Source of the DNA: Vampirovibrionales bacterium
Lineage (GTDB): Bacteria > Cyanobacteriota > Vampirovibrionia > Vampirovibrionales > Vampirovibrionaceae
Assembly: GCA_016712355.1 (NCBI GenBank)
Contig: JADJRF010000005.1
Coordinates: 248,001 to 312,000 of the forward strand
DNA length: 64,000 bases
Direction: 5' to 3'
In this document: in pieces, positions 60,366 to 64,000 of the stretch
Numbering within the stretch: the stretch's first letter is position 1
How the letters are laid out: each line of letters begins with the position of its first letter
Program-made: the position numbers and the translations under genes
The notes under the pieces: model-generated
The model's database searches: none
The model's input: only the letters and a program-made list of their open reading frames with translations
What the model was told of the DNA's origin: nothing

Positions 60366-62447
60366 TCAGGCGAGATCGCGCAATTTTGGTTCGCGCGCCC
60401 AGAAGCGTTTCGCCGCCGCCTTGATGAAGCTGTCATCAAGCGGCGTCACGCCGTCATCGGGCTCGACGCCCGCTTTCTCCAGCAACGGCAGGGCCGCCTC
60501 GTTATGACCAATCGCCTTCAGATGGCCAAAGGCGTCCATCACAAACTGAACCGCCGCCGCATCGCGCGCCAGACGATTTGCGGCGTCTTTCGACAAAGCC
60601 ACGGCAATCGCATCGACGGTACAGGAGGGCGCGCCCGCTAGTTGCGCATCCGCCGGCACGCTGCCGGTGGTGAGCTGAACGGCGCCGACCTTGGGGGCAA
60701 TCAGCGCGCTACAGCCGCCGGCCTTTTTAACAGCCGCCCGAATCGCCGCGATAGCCTCGCCGTCAGAGCCGTCGGCGCACAGAATACCGACCTTGCGCCC
60801 CTTCAGCGTGGTTTTCATGTTCTGGACAATGGAGAGCGCAGGAGAAGGCGGCAGATCGATGGGGTCCTGAGCTGGCCTGGAAGCCGGCGGCAGCGGCAGG
60901 GCCAGACCCTCCGCGACGCGCTTGGCCAGAGTCTCATCCACGTTTCGCAGATTACCGAGCATCCGCGTGCGCACATGGGGGAGCGTCACCTTCGAGAGTT
61001 CAAAGACAAAGGCGCTGGCAATATGGCTTTGCTCGATTTCGGTTTGTGAGCGATAGAACATCCGCGCCTGACTGTAGTGATCCCGAAAGCGCTCAGAGCG
61101 CACGCGCAGCTTTTGATCTGGCTCGTTGCGCTCAGTATTGACGGGATAGGTCGTAAACCCTGCCGCTGCAACTTCGCGCGGGCCGCCCTCTTCGCCCGCT
61201 TCTGCCAGGCTGTTGGGCTCGTAATTGGCGCGCCCGGTCGGCACGCGGGTTTGCATCATGCCGTCGCGTTGGAAGTTCGCCATCGGGCATTTGGGCGCGT
61301 TAATGGGAATTTGATGGAAGTTCGTCGTCCCCAGCCGCGATTTTTGCGTGTCGAGATACGAAAACAAGCGCCCCTGCAACAAGGGATCATTGGAGAAATC
61401 AATCCCCGGGATCAGATTCGAGGGCAGAAAGGCCACTTGTTCGACTTCGGCGAAGAAGTTATCCGGATTGCGGTCCAGTACCATGCGGCCAATGATCTCA
61501 ACCGGAATGTCTTCTTCGGGAATCAGCTTGGTGGCGTCCAGAACGTCATAGGGCTGCTGGGCCGCCCAGTCTTCGTCAAAGATCTGCACGCCGAGATCCC
61601 ATTCCGGGAAATCGCCCTGGTCGATGGACTCCCACAGGTCACGGCGATGAAAATCCGGGTCGGCGCCGGCCAACTTGACGGCTTCGTCCCACAGCGTGGA
61701 CTGCGCGCCCAGCTTGGGACGCCAGTGGAATTTGACAAAGCGCGCCTCGCCTTGCGCATTGATGAAGCGAAACGTATGCACGCCAAAGCCTTCCATCATG
61801 CGCAGGCTGCGCGGAATGGTGCGATCCGACATGGCCCACGTCACCATATGGGTCGACTCTGGCATCAGCGAGATGAAATCCCAGAACGTATCGTGCGCAG
61901 ACGCCGCCTGCGGAAAGCCCCGGTCCGCCTCCATTTTGACCGCATGAACCAGATCCGGGAACTTAATGGCGTCCTGAATAAAAAAGACCGGGACGTTATT
62001 ACCGACCAGATCCCAATTGCCTTGCTGCGTATAGAATTTAACGGCGAATCCGCGCACGTCGCGCGGCGTATCAACCGATCCGGCGCCGCCTGCGACCGTC
62101 GAAAATCTCGCAAACACCGGCACGCGCTCGCCTTTGGTTTGGAAAAGCGAGGCCTGAGTCAGCTCGGGTATCGGCCGCGTACACTCGAAAAAGCCGTGCG
62201 CTCCTGAACCGCGCGCATGCACAATGCGCTCCGGGATACGCTCGTGGTCAAAGTGAAAGATCTTTTCGCGGACAATAAAGTCTTCCAGCAGCGTGGGGCC
62301 GCGCTCGCCAGCGCGTAATGAATTCTGGTTATCTGCAATGGGCAGCCCGTGATTAGTGGTTAAAATAGCCGCTTCATCGCCGCGCGGGGCTTGTTGATGC
62401 GTTTCGCCGCCATTGCCAGTATCGACGGATTTTTTAGAATTGGGCAT
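60366..62447 (-). CDS. katE: Large-subunit catalase (HPII type)
   Basis: Haem catalase that removes hydrogen peroxide. Catalytic His77 in RIVHARGSGAHG, distal Asn150 in LVGNNVPVFFIQD and proximal haem Tyr364 in RLFSYLDTQKSRLG are present. The C-terminal 150 residues form the flavodoxin/DJ-1-like domain of clade-2 enzymes (KVGILCADGSDGEAIAAIRA). 693 residues, normal. GAGAGG lies 8 bases before the ATG. Two 13-bp direct repeats lie 40-70 bases upstream. The neighbouring GlsB-like gene is also a stress-type gene. Confidence 0.96.
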   Translation of the reverse strand: MPNSKKSVDTGNGGETHQQAPRGDEAAILTTNHGLPIADNQNSLRAGERGPTLLEDFIVREKIFHFDHERIPERIVHARGSGAHGFFECTRPIPELTQASLFQTKGERVPVFARFSTVAGGAGSVDTPRDVRGFAVKFYTQQGNWDLVGNNVPVFFIQDAIKFPDLVHAVKMEADRGFPQAASAHDTFWDFISLMPESTHMVTWAMSDRTIPRSLRMMEGFGVHTFRFINAQGEARFVKFHWRPKLGAQSTLWDEAVKLAGADPDFHRRDLWESIDQGDFPEWDLGVQIFDEDWAAQQPYDVLDATKLIPEEDIPVEIIGRMVLDRNPDNFFAEVEQVAFLPSNLIPGIDFSNDPLLQGRLFSYLDTQKSRLGTTNFHQIPINAPKCPMANFQRDGMMQTRVPTGRANYEPNSLAEAGEEGGPREVAAAGFTTYPVNTERNEPDQKLRVRSERFRDHYSQARMFYRSQTEIEQSHIASAFVFELSKVTLPHVRTRMLGNLRNVDETLAKRVAEGLALPLPPASRPAQDPIDLPPSPALSIVQNMKTTLKGRKVGILCADGSDGEAIAAIRAAVKKAGGCSALIAPKVGAVQLTTGSVPADAQLAGAPSCTVDAIAVALSKDAANRLARDAAAVQFVMDAFGHLKAIGHNEAALPLLEKAGVEPDDGVTPLDDSFIKAAAKRFWAREPKLRDLA

Positions 62448-62486
62448 GAGAATCGCCTCTCTTTTATTGTCAATCTGATTTCTATT

Positions 62487-62516
62487 TCAATTTTCTCTAC
62501 TGCTCAATTTTCTCTA
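62487..62516 (-). promoter_or_regulatory. Two 13-bp direct repeats upstream of katE
   Basis: On the minus strand TAGAGAAAATTGA occurs twice (62499-62487 and 62516-62504), one and a half helical turns (17 bp) apart, 40-70 bases before the katE start. The tract is strongly AT-rich. No -10/-35 pair is clear. Candidate regulator site or promoter duplication. Confidence 0.5.
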
Positions 62517-62631
62517 TTGTTTTACAGGGCCAGGGATAGCCCCGCTAAAGAGTGAGAAAGAGAGAAGGGCGCATAGTCAAGATGCGCCCAACCCTCTTGA
62601 AAATTACGACTCGCGACGGGTACGCGACGCG

Positions 62632-62901
62632 CTATCGAACGCTGCCGCGACGCATCAGATTGATGAGACCCAACAAGAGCACGGCCCCGACAAACGACAC
62701 GAGCAGCGAACGAATATCAAACGCACCCGAGGTAATCGGCGCGCCGCCCAGCAAAGGCGTCAAGACGAAGCCCGCCAGAATGGCGCCCACGATGCCGACG
62801 ACGATATTCAGGAAAATACCCTGTTGCGCATCCGTCCGCATCACGATGCTGGCCAACCAGCCCAGAATACCGCCGACAATGATAATAGCGAGAATGGTCA
62901 T
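62632..62901 (-). CDS. GlsB/YeaQ/YmgE family stress membrane protein
   Basis: Small integral membrane protein (89 aa) of the so-called transglycosylase-associated family. Pattern: MTILAIIIVGGILGWLASIV, then LNIVVGIVGAILAGFVLTPL, and SLLVSFVGAVLLLGLINLMR, giving three hydrophobic segments with the family's Gly-rich helices. E. coli relatives are induced by general and acid stress; the molecular role is unknown. AGGAGG precedes the ATG. Its leader contains TACCTG-type repeats (read as purine-rich on this strand). Likely part of a stress group with katE. Confidence 0.92.
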   Translation of the reverse strand: MTILAIIIVGGILGWLASIVMRTDAQQGIFLNIVVGIVGAILAGFVLTPLLGGAPITSGAFDIRSLLVSFVGAVLLLGLINLMRRGSVR

Positions 62902-62978
62902 AATTGAGGTTGCCTCCTATGTCTTTCTAACTGATATTTTTTGCTGACCTGTTATATTATTTTTATCTGTATCTGTTT

Positions 62979-63057
62979 TACCTGTCTACAGCCTACTGTC
63001 TATTTTTTATCTATCTACCTGTCTATTTTTTTACCTGCCTGCCTATCTACCTGGCTA
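62979..63057. repeat. Degenerate TACCTGTCTA repeats, pyrimidine-rich
   Basis: Copies at 62979-62988 and 63016-63025 are identical; 63032-63041 (TACCTGCCTG) and 63048-63057 (TACCTGGCTA) are variants. The last three are spaced exactly 16 bp. The tract is polypurine on the GlsB-gene strand and lies in that gene's leader or promoter. Confidence 0.65.
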
Positions 63058-63125
63058 TCGGCCCGCCTCTTTTTGAGTCCCTGAAAGAGTTTAGGCATCC
63101 GCTATCGGGTTGAAGAACAGAGATC

Positions 63126-63350
63126 ATGAATAACAGGCTTTCTACGAAGAACCCTCTCCACATAAAGAATGGCGAACACACAGGCGAAGCACTGGCAGAC
63201 GCCGCCGCCACACCCTCAGAAAAAACCCTTCAGAAAAAGCCCTTCAAACGCTTAAGACAAACTGATTATGATTCTTCTGTATTTCTTCCCTTTGGTTATG
63301 ACATATATTTCGAATTAATCCTAGCATTGTTAATATTTATCAATTTTTGA
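63126..63350 (+). CDS. Doubtful small ORF, 74 aa
   Basis: Hydrophilic, Lys-rich first 50 residues (NNRLSTKNPLHIKNGEHTG) and a hydrophobic C-terminal end (IYFELILALLIFINF), so it could encode a tail-anchored peptide. No good ribosome site, low GC compared with true genes here, no family. It could equally be chance in AT-rich DNA. Confidence 0.25.
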   Translation: MNNRLSTKNPLHIKNGEHTGEALADAAATPSEKTLQKKPFKRLRQTDYDSSVFLPFGYDIYFELILALLIFINF

Positions 63351-63493
63351 GCGACCGGGAACAAAGCCGACAGATCAGCGCCTGCATTCAATTTTACTAA
63401 TTCAAGCCCCACACGAGAGGCGTGAATTTAACAAAAATTCATACTGACGCGCATCCCCCCCCTATCGCGCGACAAGCCGTCAGAATTTAAAAA

Positions 63494-63566
63494 TGGGCCT
63501 AGAGGGATTTGAACCCCCAGCCAAGGCGTTATGAGCGCCCTGCTCTAACCATTGAGCTATAGGCCC
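63494..63566 (-). tRNA. tRNA-Ile(CAU)
   Basis: A 73-nt cloverleaf on the minus strand: acceptor GGGCCTA/TAGGCCC, D-arm with AGCTCAATGGTTAGAGC, anticodon arm GGGCG-CTCATAA-CGCCT, and TTCAAAT T-loop. The anticodon CAT with this D-arm and an AGAGCA...CATAA context matches the isoleucine tRNA whose C34 is changed to lysidine to read AUA, rather than a methionine tRNA. The 3' CCA is not encoded (A73 is followed by TTT). A TACAAT lies about 22 bases upstream. Isoleucine versus methionine identity is from pattern only. Confidence 0.9.
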
Positions 63567-63602
63567 ATCGCGTTCTTGTCGAGTTCTTATTGTATCGCAG
63601 CC

Positions 63603-64000
63603 TTAGCGACGCGCCCGACGAAAATGCGGCCGGGGCCATACCTTGGTCACAATGAGAAGACTGTCCTGCTCGGCCTTCATCGAAAAGGCGAAGCGCGGCG
63701 AAATGGTTGCGCTCTGACCCGGCGTCAACGGCAGGGTTTCGACGTCAGTGGTCATCGTCACCGCCCCGCTGACCAGCAGAATATACTGATACTGGGCGGA
63801 CCAGTGCCGCGTCAGCGCCGCGCCGGCTTGCAGCCATAAGCGCTGAACGCTGGCCTGTTCTTCCTGAAAAGCCGTCGAGTACACAATCGGGCGTTCCTGA
63901 GCCTCCAGCAGAGAATCGCGATGCAGTTGCATCACCGGCTGGGGGCGCTCCAGCATTAGCGGCTCGCCTTGGGCGTCTTCGGCCAGCAGTTCTTCGCATT
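63603..64000 (-). CDS. Cupin-domain protein, 5'-truncated by the window edge
   Basis: The reading frame stays open to the right end of the window, so the N-terminal part is missing; an ATG at 63956 is probably internal. The visible part is a beta-barrel pattern: QRLWLQAGAALTRHWSAQYQ, YILLVSGAVTMTTDVETLPL and LTPGQSATISPRFAFSMKAE, the usual two cupin motifs with a His before the barrel turn. It resembles the cupin end of mannose-6-phosphate isomerase/mannose-1-phosphate guanylyltransferase proteins or a free cupin; which cannot be told from 130 residues. The tRNA gene lies 36 bases after its stop on the same strand. Confidence 0.75.
   Translation of the reverse strand, partial: CEELLAEDAQGEPLMLERPQPVMQLHRDSLLEAQERPIVYSTAFQEEQASVQRLWLQAGAALTRHWSAQYQYILLVSGAVTMTTDVETLPLTPGQSATISPRFAFSMKAEQDSLLIVTKVWPRPHFRRARR

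Larger units (their letters stand above)
62902..63493. other. AT-rich stretch with repeats and one doubtful small frame
   Basis: About 590 bases between the GlsB-like gene and the tRNA. The left part (62936-63060) is a pyrimidine-rich tract with periodic TACCTG units; the right part (63260-63480) is AT-rich. A 74-codon frame at 63126-63350 is listed separately at low confidence. No other gene is seen. Confidence 0.45.

Noticed and set aside
62468..62473. Perfect TTGACA on the minus strand just before katE
   Set aside because: A -10 at the right distance would fall inside the ribosome site and start codon of katE, and none is seen.
62936..63060. Periodic repeats considered as a CRISPR array
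   Set aside because: Repeat units are 10 bp, degenerate and separated by 6-27 bases; no 25-40 bp repeats, no spacers, no cas genes.

Overview
The window looks like a moderately GC-rich chromosomal segment from a flagellated member of the Cyanobacteriota outside the photosynthetic class, most likely Vampirovibrionia (Melainabacteria). This assignment is an inference. It rests on a response regulator that reads almost like cyanobacterial RpaB along its whole length (5116-5892, minus), a flagellin at the left edge, a divergent-PAP2 gene next to a geranylgeranyl-diphosphate synthase gene, and an 11-subunit complex I operon without nuoEFG. No photosynthesis gene is present, but 64 kb cannot show that the organism lacks them. 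There are no insertion sequences, prophage genes or CRISPR arrays; most of the window is core genome.

Layout. 1-4332: flagellin 3' end, an unknown gene, an SRP (4.5S-like) RNA, rsmA-ispE and a small unknown gene. 4329-8008 (minus): an RpaB-like regulator followed by a lipoprotein, and two unknown genes. 8319-9625: an apparently acquired two-gene module, a RelE-like toxin-domain protein and a candidate immunity partner. 9635-15463 (minus): divergent PAP2, polyprenyl synthase, PBP1A and glyS. 15967-19562: a TPR protein, then korAB (2-oxoacid:ferredoxin oxidoreductase) on minus. 19942-23155: lexA with its operator, a small membrane-tail protein, rlmN, a 43-bp AG microsatellite and an M23 peptidase. 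23152-25041 (minus): a large TPR protein. 25391-37545: the nuoABCDHIJKLMN-trpA operon behind unusual palindromes and direct repeats. 37556-41251 (minus): GT-C-like membrane protein, aminotransferase, ndk, rpmG. 41628-49461: a disordered coiled-coil protein, glmS facing nagA, a coiled-coil protein, ctpA and cdd. 49473-55303 (minus): a small unknown gene, dgkA, an ABC ATPase, a TPR lipoprotein-like protein, ybeY and pgpH. 55654-60289: a small gene, type-4 uracil-DNA glycosylase, rph, hisS, a DUF4231/SLATT-like membrane protein and an unknown membrane protein. 60366-64000 (minus): katE, a GlsB/YeaQ-like stress protein, tRNA-Ile(CAU) and a truncated cupin gene.

How the genes fit together. The ferredoxin-reducing KorAB enzyme and a complex I lacking the NADH-oxidising module suggest ferredoxin-linked respiration, provided nuoEFG are not elsewhere in the genome. 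Envelope synthesis and maintenance is well represented (PBP1A, M23 peptidase, CtpA, DgkA, GlmS/NagA, polyprenyl synthase). So is RNA processing and translation (rsmA, rlmN, rph, ybeY, glyS, hisS, rpmG, SRP RNA). Stress functions include LexA with all autocleavage residues, a large-subunit catalase, a GlsB-like protein and a uracil-DNA glycosylase. All functional calls come from reading motifs; no database search was run.
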